Below, piece by piece: positions 44,431 through 56,582 of a DNA stretch of 64,000 nt. How positions within the stretch are numbered: position 1 is the stretch's first letter; the number at the start of each line of letters is the position of its first letter. The notes beneath the pieces were generated by a model. It saw only the letters and a list, made by a program, of their open reading frames with translations, ran no database searches and was not told the origin of the DNA. The stretch spans positions 773,940,552 through 774,004,551 of the forward strand of contig CM060918.1 of NCBI GenBank assembly GCA_030737875.1. Reading direction: 5' to 3'. This stretch comes from Allium sativum (lineage: Eukaryota; Streptophyta; Magnoliopsida; Asparagales; Amaryllidaceae). The position numbers and the translations under genes are program-made.

Positions 44431-47001
44431 TTATTTCTAATACGATATTTGTTGGTCGTAGAATTCGATATTGAATATAAGTCGATATATTTTCTATTCA
44501 GAGCCTTGTTTAATATCAAATGTGATATGGGTTTGTCATGAATGGTGTCTTCATTAACACTGTTCTTAAGCCCAGTTGAGAAAGGATTAAATCTTTTTAT
44601 TTAGATTTAATGAAGTGTATCAATTAAATAATATTTAACTGGAATTGAATTGATATTGATTTTTGGGTTTATCGTGGACAGTGTTTTAAATAACACTCGT
44701 TCTTTAATCCGATAATTAATGGAATGTGGTTTTGGGTTTATCGTGAACCGTGTTTTAAATGACACTGATTCTTTAACCCAGTTAACGATTAAAACTAAGT
44801 GGAGTTTTAATGAATCTTTAATTAGATTGAAAAGATCGAGAATGGAGTATCACCAGTTTTACTCCAGGCGATAGTTAAATCTTTAATTAGATTTGAACGT
44901 GAAATGGTAATTGAATTTACCGATAACACCGTGGTGTTAGATATGAAGTATGACCAGTTTTACTTCATGGGATGAATAGGTTGGGGTTGGGAAATTAAAA
45001 CAAATGATTACTTCGGTAAGGTTCGTTAATCCCGACTAGTTTGAATTGATATTCAAAAGTATATTAAAGAATAAATTCAAGGAATTTATCTTTGATAAAA
45101 TTAATGGGAACATTTCCCTATGAATGTGAAATTTAGAAACTAACTGTCGGTTAGCTAAGCAGAATGGTTTTTTGGATATTGATCTGATGTTGGTTTCGGC
45201 CTTCGGGGTTAATATTTGGGGAATTATTCTCTTGTTAATTTACGGTTAGTGACTGATGAATTAGAATGAGGCGTATGTTGTGTTTGTGTAACACTTATTT
45301 AAAATATACGCGAGTTATTCGGAAAGACCGGGTTTATCCCATTCTGAATAACTGATTCGACGTGGTTTCGAAGATGAAGACGGTGGTTGAAGACCGGAGG
45401 TCTTCACGTTGTTTGAATAATTACTGATGATCTTGATTGGGCTGTACACCCAAGAAGATGGAAACAGTTGGTGATCGTCCAGACGTACTTGGAGATCGAT
45501 GGATATGCGGGGTACTAGGTGCCTCCGGTTTCGTTCAGACCCAGAACGAACTTGTAAATGGACAGTGTGTCTGACATTGGATTTTAGTCTGTGTGATTGA
45601 TTTCTATTAAATATATATCTATTTGGCGGCGGAGAATTTATTCTCTTGTTTAACGCCCTTCTCTGAGACGTACGAGCTCAGGGGTTATATACTGATGGAT
45701 ATCAAACGCATAGAGTGAATGGCCTGTGTGGCACGCCTAAGTGGCAATTGATCAAGGCTTCTGTTGAAAAGCAAAGTCTTGTGGTGGATGATCAAAGCAC
45801 GGCCTGTGTGGCATAGCTTTGTGTAACGTGAATTCGCGAGCCTCACACCCCGGTTGTGAACCAGAAACGGGAGAGGACATCAGGGAGGGCATGCGTTTCC
45901 TTCTAGCTAGGGTGGTGTCAGTGACCTACCAGCCCTGACATTTATATACTTTTCACCTGTGTGGTTGTTGCTGTTGCGAGGTGCCTCGGTTAGATCGGAC
46001 GATCCGGGTCCGATGGAGTCATTCGTTGGCTCATTTACGCCCCAAAGGGCCGGGAAACACAGTGTTCAGGAATTTTAATCCACATCGGTGGACCGGCCCT
46101 GACGATCCAAAGGCTTGACTGAGTACTTGCCTGAAGGGCGGGCTAGAGCGTCTCGAATCGGTTGAGGACTATCTTTTGCCTCGGTTCATAGATGGAAACC
46201 CAATTTCCAAATACGTGACTTTGCGATTTTGATTGTATAACCTATATATGGCGACATAGTGGTATGGGGCATTCATGCCGCCTATGATTGATATTTATGA
46301 TTGAAATTGTTTTAAACACTATACACTTATTATAGTATCAAATGATTTGTTTTAAACGTATCAAGCATTCTTTGGCTGTTATAAGGGAAAACCCTATCCC
46401 CCGGCTTGCGTTGCATTGTGTGATAGGACCTGGGTCTTATAACAGCTTCATTTTTCTTTATTTAGCATTGCGCTGTTGTTTTATGCACTGGTGTTCTTGG
46501 GAGGAAACCCGTTCCGTGTTATACGGCGTGGTCCCTTGATTTACCTAACTTTGAAAATAAAGATTAATAACTGTTTTAGTTCCCACACCAGTCCCATGAC
46601 CAACCTGGAGTTTATTGTTTTAACCTAAACTCTGGGTGCCCTTATTTTGACACGGGCAGCTAGTAGTTTTGGTTTTGCAGATTTATATTCATAGGATCCT
46701 GGTTTACAGCTGGAATGATATCCGGAAAGTTTTGTATCCGTATATCTCTTCTAGTTGTGTATTGTATTATTTTCTGCTGCTATGCATTTAAATGTAATTT
46801 AAATCTCTGATATTTCTGTGTAATATTTATTCATTTATACTCTGTATATTCTTGTATTTTGATGGAATTGTTGTAATATACAATGAAATGTTCCTCCGTG
46901 TGCGTTCTATTTTGTCGTGTTCTCAAAACAATAAGGCGTTTCGAACGGTCTAGATCGGTTTAGCGATTGATTCGGACCGAGCGAAATTCCTTTTTGTCAC
47001 A
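40871..47001 (+). repeat. 3' giant LTR, uninterrupted
   Basis: 6131 bp, TGTAACAACC to TTTTTGTCACA. It preserves the empty site (GAAGTAAAAGTTC near 42703) of the solo LTR found in its partner. It has a longer AT run at 44391-44428 than the partner (37240-37259). Open frames inside are short and shared with the partner only as decayed copies. Confidence 0.93.
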
Positions 47002-47006
47002 TCTGT

Positions 47007-47109
47007 TTGCTTCGGTTTTGTCCTGTTATTAGATGATTATTGTTAAGACTGCTAAACATGAAGGTATACTTGTATTATGCAACTTCTCCAAATGTTAAAA
47101 GGTTTATAC
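47007..47109. other. Flank right of the giant-LTR element
   Basis: Short unique stretch following the TCTGT duplication. No separate feature. Confidence 0.4.
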
Positions 47110-47219
47110 CTTTCTCTTATATTTTGAAACCAGACTTCGACTTGCTTGGGAGTTAAGTTCAGTTGCTTTGCTAGTGTCGCCTCCTCTTTCTGCACATTCA
47201 CATCATTCTCAAAACTAGT
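47110..47219 (-). pseudogene. Homeodomain exon fragment, HD-Zip-like
   Basis: Bounded by TATCAG before and AAAG/GTATAA after, which fit splice sites on the minus strand. It reads TSFENDVNVQKEEA, then TLAKQLNLTPKQVEVWFQNI and RER. The recognition helix pattern KQVEVWFQN and the LAKQLNL turn are those of plant HD-Zip homeodomains, which bind pseudopalindromic AT-rich sites. The residue after WFQN is Ile where nearly all family members have Arg, and the region before it is one or two residues short. The splice donor position after the third helix fits HD-Zip II genes. I see no flanking exons within 1 kb, so this is an isolated fragment, probably not functional. Confidence 0.6.
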
Positions 47220-48164
47220 CTGATAATGCAACTTGCATCAATTTATTTTCAAGTTTCAGCGTAGCTTACAACATTAAGCATGTTATGCTCCTTGAATCTT
47301 TCTTCAAGCACCATGGTTTGCTCTTTCGTCATCGTCAATATGAGGGTAGTTAAACACATGGGAGAGATATGCAAGTTGATGCTACACATGGATCCCCATA
47401 GAGTGTCATCTTGTCTAATGAGATTCAGTTAGCCACATTGGAGAAGCATTGTATCAAACTTTTCCAATTCACTTTATCTAATTGAACTACATGAATAAAT
47501 GTGATCACATGAAATCAAGAATGCTACAAATCTTTTTCTAACTATCGTTGTCTCAATGTGTGCATAAAATATGACTATTGCATGTAAAGGCTGAGACATG
47601 ACATATGGATACAAATGTGTTGAGGAAATATTTGAAGTTATCAAAATAACTTAAAAGACAAATTTACTAGATCATTACCCTTAAACCATAATTTTGGAGT
47701 ATGAGGTGTAAAATCTAAGATATTTTCAAATGGAAAATAATTAGAATACTGTATATTCACTATAGGGATTGGAAGACCAAATACAACTGCCATATTCGTT
47801 TTCCAATGAGTAACCGTGGATGCATTAATTATAAGACTAGATTCAATTCTGTTAAAATGTATTTCTAGTTAAAGACATCAGCTCTTTCACCATTGTTCCA
47901 TTATTTTGATTATAACCAGAACAAACAATTCTTTATGATCTGTTACACGTTAATTTGATATTTAAATTATGTGTCATTAAAAAATGTTAATATAACATGT
48001 ATGACATCCGTCCTACTGAGAAAATTTTGCTTTTTGATTCATATTCTTCATGAATAATACTCAAGCAATCATTGCATATACTGAATATTTATGCATACAC
48101 AAAGAACCGAAATATTATAGTACTTGCAAACATGCATATAAACAAATTAAAGAATTAAACTAAC
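47220..48164. other. AT-rich DNA between gene fragments
   Basis: No coding signal found. It may be intronic or spacer sequence of the captured or decayed genes. Confidence 0.35.
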
Positions 48165-48335
48165 CATGCAAATGATCTTCTAATGATCCTAAAGGCATGA
48201 ACTCGTATGCAAGAAGATGTTGATCACGATCTGCACGGCAACTGATAAGACTAACAAGATTAGGATCGTGCGAGACCACAGAAATTCCTTATTTCCCTGA
48301 AGTCCATTCCTATCCAGCTATTTTACAGCGACTAC
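48165..48335 (-). pseudogene. RLCK VII / PBS1-like protein kinase exon, broken
   Basis: On the minus strand the exon starts after TTTCGGCAG and ends GCATG/GTTAGT, both good splice sites. It reads VVAVK, then a TAG, then [13 protein letters not shown]. After a frame jump it continues [20 protein letters not shown] and [15 protein letters not shown]. The family has [20 protein letters not shown] with the catalytic Lys in VAVK, and [20 protein letters not shown]. So Gln is a TAG stop here, and the segment that includes the conserved helix-C Glu is deleted out of frame. PBS1-like cytoplasmic kinases relay immune-receptor signals at the plasma membrane. This copy cannot make a kinase. Confidence 0.85.
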
Positions 48336-49147
48336 CTGCCGAAATCGAAAGCATTAAAGACATATATTAATACCCCTGTTGTTTTAGATAAAGGCCATAA
48401 AATTCCTTAAATTGCCCTTATTAGTATGAAAGGCAATTAAATTACCCTTATTAGTATGAAAGGCAAAATAGTTTCAGCCCCAAAAAATGACGTCCCAAAA
48501 GAAATACAATAAAATATCTTATATCTTATAGATAGATAAATGAAGAGAGTCAAATGAAGACAGCATCGAGCAACCAATCAATTAGGATTAATGATATATG
48601 CCTACTCAAATAAATTCAGTAAATCCATATGAATCATGCACTCAGTAATGAACTGTCAACCATCATGCATGTTATTCCTTTTGTATTTCTCTTTTATTTG
48701 AATGAATCCTAAGTTTCTTTTACATTGAACTAGAAATTAGTAATCATTAATGAAATGGTCATTTGTATCTTGTAAATACAACATGTACCATTATTTTTTT
48801 GGGTGATTTTGATGACAAATTTGTCTAATTAACGAAAAACAGATAAACATAGGAAAAGGGCCATGACTCTTTTTTCTAACAAATTTCTTTAACACTCCAT
48901 AACCCTTTTGGTGATTTTGATAACAAATTTGTCATGCGTTTTCTGCACTTAGTATATATAAATAGAAAGCATTACAGTTTGAACAACTGCAGATACACTC
49001 CATAACCCTTTTTTCTGCTAAAATTTGGCACCAACACCCCCAAAAGGCTTCTTTGCCTGATTTGAATAAAAGAACCTTAATAATTAAACACAATTTTGAA
49101 TCCTGCATAATATTTGAGTACGATTCTAAAATCTGCATGTTAAATAA
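48336..49147. other. AT-rich DNA with short direct repeats
   Basis: GGTGATTTTGAT(G/A)ACAAATT repeats at about 48801 and 48911, and ACACTCCATAACCCTTTT at about 48893 and 48997. AAAGGCAA(A/T)TTA(A/C) phrases are doubled near 48430. No gene recognised. Confidence 0.45.
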
Positions 49148-49386
49148 TGTTGAAAAATAATGTCGGCCGAAAGAATTATGTAGAGAATCCATTTATCTCT
49201 TCGTGTTATATTACAAAACATATATGGGCCAACTTTATTTTAAGCCCAATGGTTTGTTGTACTGTTTTTCAATTGGTACTGCACACATATAAAAGCAGTC
49301 CGATACCTATGTAACAAATATGAAAAGATATATCAGAAAGTTTCTTTATCAGTCTACAATCTACATTCTCAATTCAAAATTTAATA
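49148..49386 (+). repeat. 5' LTR of the Copia element
   Basis: 239 bp with a possible TATA motif TATAAAAG at 49291-49298. The terminal bases are TG and TA rather than TG and CA, fixed by the duplication and by the primer site starting immediately after. Confidence 0.93.
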
Positions 49387-49398
49387 TGGTATCAGAGC
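49387..49398 (+). other. Primer-binding site for initiator tRNA-Met
   Basis: TGGTATCAGAGC immediately after the LTR is the standard Copia primer site. 49399-49829 is the untranslated leader. Confidence 0.93.
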
Positions 49399-49829
49399 CA
49401 TTCACGCTTAACCGCTTCACTGAATAGCTTTCAGATCCTGCCACGCAATTGTTGAAGATATCCATCAGATTAAGTTTCATCCCTTGGATATTTGAACTCA
49501 TCAGAGAATACTCTCATCATTTGAGTTCAAGATTCACAACCAATAAGTGCGCCGTGCCTGACCATTTGGTGGCTGCGTCAAGAACTGGTTGCAAATCTTA
49601 TACAGGCTCAAGATCATTCATTCCACAACCGATCAAGAAAATCAAAATACATTACACAGTCAAGAAAATCCTTTCAGTTTTTTCTTTCTTCCTTTCTTTT
49701 GTTCTTATCAAGATTTCATAGTCTAACATCATAAAGAATTTTCCAAGACTGTGTAATAGTTTTTAATTAGCCCAATACTAGATTGCGGAATTTCAGTTCT
49801 TACCTGTTTCTTGTGGCCATCTCTTCATA

Positions 49830-52800
49830 ATGGTCGAAACATCAGTATCAGGAGGTGAAACCTCCAGTTCAAGCGTCAATCCACCATCGCAACCCATTGA
49901 GCAACTCATCAAAACCATCATAAACCCTCAGAGCCAACTAATCACGGTCAAGCTGGATGAAAACAACTTTCTTTTATGGAAGCTTCAAGTAGAAACCGCC
50001 ATACAGGGCTACGGACTTGAAGGATACATCTATGGGACATTGCCAATTCCTCCTCAGTTCATCACTGACAAAGACAACAAGATAATTAGCAATGAGGATT
50101 ATAATCAATTTCATAGACAAGAAAGACTGATTAGTGCTTGGCTACTATCCTCAATTAGCCCAAATCAGTTATCCCAAGTAATCGGATGCAAAACTGCAAA
50201 CGACATTTGGGTCACTGTTGACAAGAACTTTAACGCTCACTCTTCAGCCAAGTCCCTGTTCTATAGAAGACAACTACAGAATTGCAGAGAAAATTTAAGT
50301 ATGAGGGAATACATTGTCAAGGTCAAAAATATATGTGATATGCTTCTTGCTTCAGGTAGCAAGGTTGATGAGTCAGAGCATGTACTTGCTTTGTTAAATG
50401 GTCTAGGAAATGAGTATGAAGCTGTTGTTGCAGTGATAACCTCACAGAAGACAACACCATCTCTTGATGATGTTCATTCAATATTGCTCGCACACGAGGC
50501 TAGAATTGATATCAAGAACACTAATGACTCTGATTATTCACTCAACCTAGCAGTGAGTAACAGGGGAAGGGGACAACCCTACAGAGGCAATAATACTAAT
50601 CAGAGAGGAGGCTACCCCAACCGTGGAAGAGGAAGGGGTAGATGGAGCAACAATAACAACAAACCAAAGTGTCAGATTTGCGAGAAAGTAGGACACACTG
50701 CATTCAAGTGTTATTTTAGGTATAATTCAAATTTTGTGCCAAACCAGAATGACAATAATCAGAGAAGTGCAAATCCAAATGCTAACATAGCACATACTCA
50801 AAGTGATGTATCAAATTCATCAGACAACAACAAAAGCACCAATCAGAATGAAAGTACAAGAAATGACAGTTTTCAAGATGATAACTGGTATCCTGACCCA
50901 GGGGCTACTAATCATATGACAAACAATCTCGACAATCTTAATCAAGGAAACAGGGAGTATAGAGGTAAACAGTCAATAAGCATGGGTGATGGTAAGTGTA
51001 TAAACATTTCTCATATTGGTAATAGTACAATTCAAGGAAAAAGGCAGTTATTTTTACATAACCTACTTAGAGTGCCAAAGATCAAAAAGAATTTAATTAG
51101 TGTATCACAATTTGCTTCAGACAATAATGTTTTCTTTGAGTTCTTTCCTAAGTACTGCTTTGTTAAAGACATTCTAACTAATGAAATTTTACTGCAGGGT
51201 GACGCTATAAATGGACTATACAAGTTCAGAATTAATACAAGAGAAAATCCTGCAGTTCAGAACTCATGTTATACCTCAGTGGTACAAGACGGTTGTAATA
51301 ATGCAATGACTTTTGATATTTGGCACTACAAACTTGGTCATCCTAGTGTAAAAACAATGAAAACTATTTTCAGTAGAAATAATATTTCTTGCAATGATAT
51401 TACTATGCCTTACATCTGTACCTATTGCCAGATGGGTAAAAATCACAAGTTGCCATTCAATGATTCCCTAACTAAGTACTCTAAACCATTTGATCTTGTT
51501 GCAACTGATTTATGGGGACCTGCCCCAATCAGCACTGACTATGGTTATAAATATTATATTTCCTTTGTAGATGCTCACACAAGATATACATGGATATATT
51601 TTTTGAAATCAAAGTCTGACACTCATAACACCACCATTAGATATATGAACATGATTGAAAATCAATTCAATACAAAAGTCAAAGTCATACAATCAGATGG
51701 TGGGTCTGAATTTAAGACTTTAGACAGTTATTTCAGGGATAAAGGAATTATCCATAGAATTACATGTCCATATACTTCCGAACAGGATGGTTTAGTTGAA
51801 AGAAAACATAGGCATATAGTTGAGACTGGTTTAACACTACTCGCACATGCATCCTTACCAATCAAGTTTTGGTCAGAATCATTTAATACTGCTGTCTATC
51901 TAATTAATAGAATGCCAACAAAAGTATTAAAGGATAATAGTCCATTAGAAACTTTATATAATGTTAAACCAGATTACTCTAGTCTGAAAACGTTTGGATG
52001 CTTATGCTTCCCCTATATTAGACCATACAACTCAAATAAGTTAGACTTCAGGTCTAAACCATGTACTTTCTTAGGCTATGCTATTAGACAGAAAGGCTAC
52101 AGATGTATTGATGAAAAGGGAAGAATTTTTATCAGTAGACATGTTATATTCAATGAGAACATATTCCCTTACAGTAATGAAAACATTAAGACTACAAATA
52201 AGGTTTACAGTGACAAAACAGAGATACCTGAGATTCCAATATACGTTGATACTATGCCTTCCATCACAAGTAGAACGACTGCTGATGCTCATGTCAATGA
52301 TAATATGGCTGATAATCAACATAGTACCAATGATCATGAACCACCCAGCCTCGCCAGTCCTGTACATGAAGCAAATGAAGAAGGTTACGAGCAAAGTCAA
52401 AGTTACCAGGATAATGTAACCAGAACTGAAGGTTCAGATGATACAGTACCTGAAGAAGGGAATGACAATGATCAACAATCACCTGATCTACCTGAATCAA
52501 CTGGTCATCCAATGATAACCAGGTCTAAGAGTGGCATCTTCAAGCCTAAGATATACATTGCATCAGCCAACACTGATGAGCCATGCACTTTTGAGCAAGC
52601 CATTACATCCAAGCACTGGAAAACTGCCATGGATGATGAGTACAATGCACTCATCAACAACAAAACATGGGAATTAGTCAAAAAGCCAAAAGACAAAAAT
52701 CTGACTGGTTGCAAATGGACATATAGGGTCAAGAAGAATCCTGATGGAACAATAAGCAGATATAAAGCAAGACCAGTCGCTAAAGGTTACACTCAGGAGT

Positions 52801-54263
52801 ATGGGTTCGACTACAATGAAACTTTTTCACCAGTAATCAAACCAGCAACAATCAGACTTGTGTTTACTATAGTACTAAATAATCATTGGAACATAATTCA
52901 TCTTGATGTGAATAATGCTTTCTTAAATGGTGTACTACAGGAGGAAATCTATATGATGCAACCACAGGGATACATAACAGAACCAGAACATGTATGCAAG
53001 CTCAAAAAGGCTATATATGGTTTAAAACAGTCCCCAAGGGTCTGGTTCGAAAGACTGAAGTCAGCTCTAACCAACTTGGGCTACCAATATGCAAAATCCG
53101 ATAATTCTCTCTTCTTTAAAATTCATAACAATACTACTATATATATTTTGATATACGTTGACGACCTTATTGTGACAGGTAGTAACAGGGATGAAGTATG
53201 CAAGCTAACTCAATACCTAGATAAAGAATTCTCTATCAAAAATCTTGGTAAAGTTACATACTTTCTGGGCATAGAAGTACATAGAAAATCTACAATAGAG
53301 ATGACATTGTGCCAGAAGAAGTACATAACAGAATTACTGATCAAAACAAATATGATAGAAGCTAAAGCTCAGCCAACTCCAATGATATCCAATCAACATC
53401 TCACCAAAAACAGGGGAGAAGCCATGAATAACATAAAACAATATAGAAGTGTCGTGGGTGCATTACAATATGCAACCATAACATGCCCAGACATTGCATT
53501 CAGTGTTAACAAGGTTTCACAATTTTTACAGGACCCAAAGGAAGAACACTGGAAGGCAGTGAAGAGGATATTACGATATTTAAAGGGCACAGTCGACTAT
53601 GGGCTCACATTCAGAGGGGGAAAAGAGCTAACTATCACCGGCTACACAGACTCAGATTGGGCTACAGACCCAGATGATTGAAAATCTGTCACTGGGTACT
53701 GCATATTTGTTGGACAAAATCCTATCTCATGGAGTTCGAAGAAGCAATCTACTATTTCAAAATCGAGTGCAGAAGCAGAATACAGGAGTATTGCAAGCGC
53801 TACTGCTGAAATAGCATGATTACAATCTATACTAAAAGAACTGAAATTTTTAAATACTGATAAAGCAACCATATGGTGTGACAATCAGAGTTCTATATAC
53901 ATGTCATCTAATCCTATCCAACACGCCAGAACAAAGCATATCGAGATTGATATCTACTTTGTAAGAGAATTCGTACGAAATGGAAAACTTCAAGTTAATT
54001 TCATACCATCTTACCATCAGAAGGCTGATATCCTCACCAAGGCACTGTCAGCAAAGAACTTTACCCGATTGCGAGATGAGCTGAAGATCCAGAAGCTAAT
54101 TACTCATGAATCTCCAACTAGCGCACCTCATCAGCCAAATCCATCACTAATGAAGGAGCAGAACCCCAGATCTAGACTTTACAGTCCCGATTTGAACAGC
54201 TCACAAACTACAAGACCCTCGAAGGAAACAAAAAAACGAAGCTACACAAACTCACATCAATAA
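49830..54263 (+). pseudogene. gag-pol: Copia gag-pol polyprotein, nonsense-mutated
   Basis: One frame from ATG 49830 carries gag with a CCHC knuckle (CQICEKVGHTAFKC, first Cys at residue 281). The protease motif is WYPDPGATNHM with Asp at 356. The family has D-S/T-G-A, so Pro at 357 is abnormal. Integrase has the HHCC zinc site (H499, H504, C530, C533) and DDE residues D560, D623 and E657. RT has YVDD at 1109-1112. RNase H begins TGYTDSDWA. TGA at 53679 after DPDD ends the frame at 1283 codons. A second in-frame TGA lies at 53817 after EIA, where relatives have Trp. The frame then runs on through ADILTKALSAKNF to 54263. Both stops remove RNase H function. The replaced codons are consistent with C-to-T or G-to-A transitions. 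Confidence 0.93.
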
Positions 54264-54360
54264 GGCGAGGAGATGACTGGAAATCAATAGCCGATACCGC
54301 AGATTCACCGACTTTATTTTTATGGAGCAAATCATAGCGTAGAACCCTAACCCTAGATTT

Positions 54361-54369
54361 GAGAGGGGG
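54361..54369 (+). other. Polypurine tract of the Copia element
   Basis: GAGAGGGGG directly before the 3' LTR. Confidence 0.9.
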
Positions 54370-54608
54370 TGTTGAAAAATAATGTCGGCCGAAAGAATTA
54401 TGTAGAGAATCCATCTATCTCTTCGTGTTATATTACAAAACATATATGGGCCAACTTTATTTTAAGCCCAATGGTTTGTTGTACTGTTTTTCAATTGGTA
54501 CTGCACACATATAAAAGCAGTCCGATACCTATGTAACAAATATGAAAAGATATATCAGAAAGTTTCTTTGTCAGTCTACAATCTACATTCTCAATTCAAA
54601 ATTTAATA
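54370..54608 (+). repeat. 3' LTR of the Copia element
   Basis: Same 239-bp length as the 5' copy with two substitutions. The purine tract GAGAGGGGG (54361-54369) abuts it. Confidence 0.93.
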
Positions 54609-54613
54609 AATAA

Positions 54614-55363
54614 TGACACTGGGAGGAATAAAATCTTATAAACTAAAATTATTTGTATGAAAATTAGTGTTTGAATAAATATATCAGAAATGATATGTTT
54701 TTTAAGATTAAGTGACAAGTTGATTTGCTTGATGGGTGTATAATTATGTTCATGTGAAGTAATAGTTTATCTATGAAAAACAGTAGCTGGGTTAGTATTG
54801 AGAACTTCATGTGAGACGTATTATTTGACGATGTGTCATAGGTACATACTTTGTACGGTTACCTATTTCACCATACTACATCATATGGATTATGTAACAT
54901 TGATTTCAGTGGCATATTTTTAATAGGGTAAGTTATATTTATTGAGTTCATCATTAAAAAAATTCTTTATGTTAAATCGCAATGGACACGCTTACAGAAA
55001 GGGCTCAATGAATATTGAATAAGTTGTGAAATGTATCATTTCTGTCATGGTTGGCAAAGACATGAACAGCAAAGGTTGGTTACTATGCACATATAGGTAT
55101 ATGAAGAACAGTAATTGTATTGAAAAGGTAAACCAAGATAAATAATTACAAAGGTGTCTAATGTATATGACAACAGACTCCAATTAAGTAACAAATTAAA
55201 TAATCGAAATGAAACAAAAGACGCAGATAGCCAGACTAAAGAAGGAACCATGTATATAATGTGTTTTTTGAAAAAACAAAGAGAGTGAATTATCGGGAAC
55301 ATAATTACAGTAGCAGGATATAGAATTTTAAAACTAAAACGGTTATGCAACACAGCAGAATAA
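54614..55363. other. AT-rich DNA, nothing recognised
   Basis: No coding, RNA or repeat signal that I can support. It resumes the sequence interrupted by the Copia element. Confidence 0.4.
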
Positions 55364-56010
55364 TCAAGCCTTCTTCTTACGTTTAACGTTGGACCTTTTA
55401 CAAGCTTTTTCAAATTTTGTTTCCTTTTTGTGAGAAGCCCGTTGAATGATGCAGTATTGGTTAATGTACAAATGAAGCTGTATAATAAACGAATTGAAAT
55501 GATTATTCTACCTTGATGACCAAGCCTTTCACAGTCTTACTTTCTGTAGGTAAACACTTGTTTGCAGACGCAACCTCGATTGGCATCTATATTCCGCAGC
55601 ATTGAAACTTCGTTGTAAATGTTGATGTCTGAGATGTGAGGATATATGAGTGTATATATTATTCAGTAAACAATACCTGCACTACTTTCAATTTCCCTTT
55701 TCTCTATTGCTGCAACTGTGAAAATAACTTGAGGTAAGTACCGACTCTATCGTATTATAAATGAATGTAAAAAAGAGTAATAAATATTTGGTAACCTACA
55801 ACGTAATTCACTAGCAGTGGACCCATTTGTCAGCTAAGAGGATCCGTTTTCATCTATATTGTTTATAGATTTGTCTACTTCAATTTTATCTTTTTGTTTG
55901 GTATAAGATAGGTGGATTTGTCCAAACTTGCCCGCTGTCAGCGTTCTTCCATGATTGATGATGTCGTAGTTAGTTGGTCCAAATTCAATCTGTGTTTTAG
56001 CTCTTGTATG
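55364..56010 (-). pseudogene. Exon-like segments of an unidentified gene
   Basis: Four minus-strand pieces look coding. (1) 55834-56010 reads RAKTQIEFGPTNYDIINHGR, TLTAGKFGQIHLSYTKQKDK and IEVDKSINNIDENGSS, then TAG; beyond it the frame continues LTNGSTASELRC to a GT. (2) 55677-55715 reads AAIEKREIESSA between CACAG and GTATTG. (3) 55503-55586 follows an AG and reads MPIEVASANKCLPTESKTVK then GLVIKVE and TAA; in the other phase, joined to piece 2, it reads DANRGCVCKQVFTYRK and stop. (4) 55364-55477 reads LHLYINQYCIIQRASHKKET then KFEKACKRSNVKRKKKA and stop. The 34-base gap between pieces 3 and 4 is too short for a plant intron, so not all belong to one transcript. No family recognised. Confidence 0.3.
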
Positions 56011-56582
56011 ATGGTTAAAAAGTTTTTACCACAAGTAACCGTTTCCTGCAAATCCCTTAAATCTAATTTTTGATTTATGTAGCAGAAACTTGGAGTGGAC
56101 AGGAAATGATGTTAAAGAAATAAAATTGAATGTGGTGAGTGGTTAAAAAGTCACCAAATTTTCAAGATTAACCAGCTCTTCTACGTTTTCATTAAGCATA
56201 TTGGAATTAAATTCCATGATAACAACTAAATGCCCCTAAAGAGTGCATAAAACCTTTGAATTAAATGTCTGTTTGAATTAAATGTCTGCTATTTTGGAAT
56301 TTCAGGGGGATGGATACATCCTGTAAACAATTAGATATTAAATATTATTTAGATTCTCAAAGTATATATACAAAAATTGTAATAATTAAATGCCAAACAA
56401 TTAGATATTAAATATTATTTAGATTTGCATTATAATATTTATGCCACATAGTTAAAAAATAAAATAAAGATTCTTTAGAAGTAAAAAAATAAAATAAAAA
56501 TAAAGGTGATCAACCTAATGTCTTACGAATATGTCACAAAAAAGAAAGTATTAACAGGTAAAGAAGTACAACTAACCACGTT
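56011..56582. other. AT-rich DNA with a doubled segment
   Basis: AATTAGATATTAAATATTAT occurs at about 56329 and 56400, and AATTAAATGTCTG at about 56263 and 56279. No gene recognised. Confidence 0.45.

Larger units (their letters stand above)
27345..47001 (+). mobile_element. Giant-LTR non-autonomous retrotransposon with nested solo LTR
   Basis: Two nearly identical LTRs begin TGTAACAACC and end TTTTTGTCACA: 27345-39834 (interrupted) and 40871-47001 (6131 bp). The 5-bp duplication TCTGT flanks the whole at 27340-27344 and 47002-47006. An initiator-Met primer site follows the left LTR and GTGGGGGAGAT precedes the right one. After removing the nested solo LTR the left LTR is about 6.1 kb, so the original element was about 13.3 kb, of which only 1036 bp is internal. 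No gag or pol is present. The 3' internal end (GGGGACGAAAAG before the purine tract) is in the style of Tekay-type chromoviruses, its likely ancestor. It must use proteins of another element. Confidence 0.93.
49148..54608 (+). mobile_element. Ty1/Copia LTR retrotransposon, recent insertion, pol broken by two stops
   Basis: LTRs of 239 bp at 49148-49386 and 54370-54608 begin TGTTGAAAAA and end TTTAATA. I see two base differences between them (T/C in AATCCAT(T/C)TATC and A/G in TTTCTTT(A/G)TCAG). Target duplication AATAA at 49143-49147 and 54609-54613. Primer site, one long gag-pol frame with Copia order (protease, integrase, RT, RNase H) and polypurine tract are all present. The low LTR divergence marks it as the youngest insertion in the window. 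Confidence 0.96.

Noticed and set aside
27345..47001. Reading the two 6-kb copies as a tandem segmental duplication
   Set aside because: TG..CA ends, a TCTGT target duplication at the outer edges, a tRNA primer site after the first copy and a purine tract before the second show they are LTRs.
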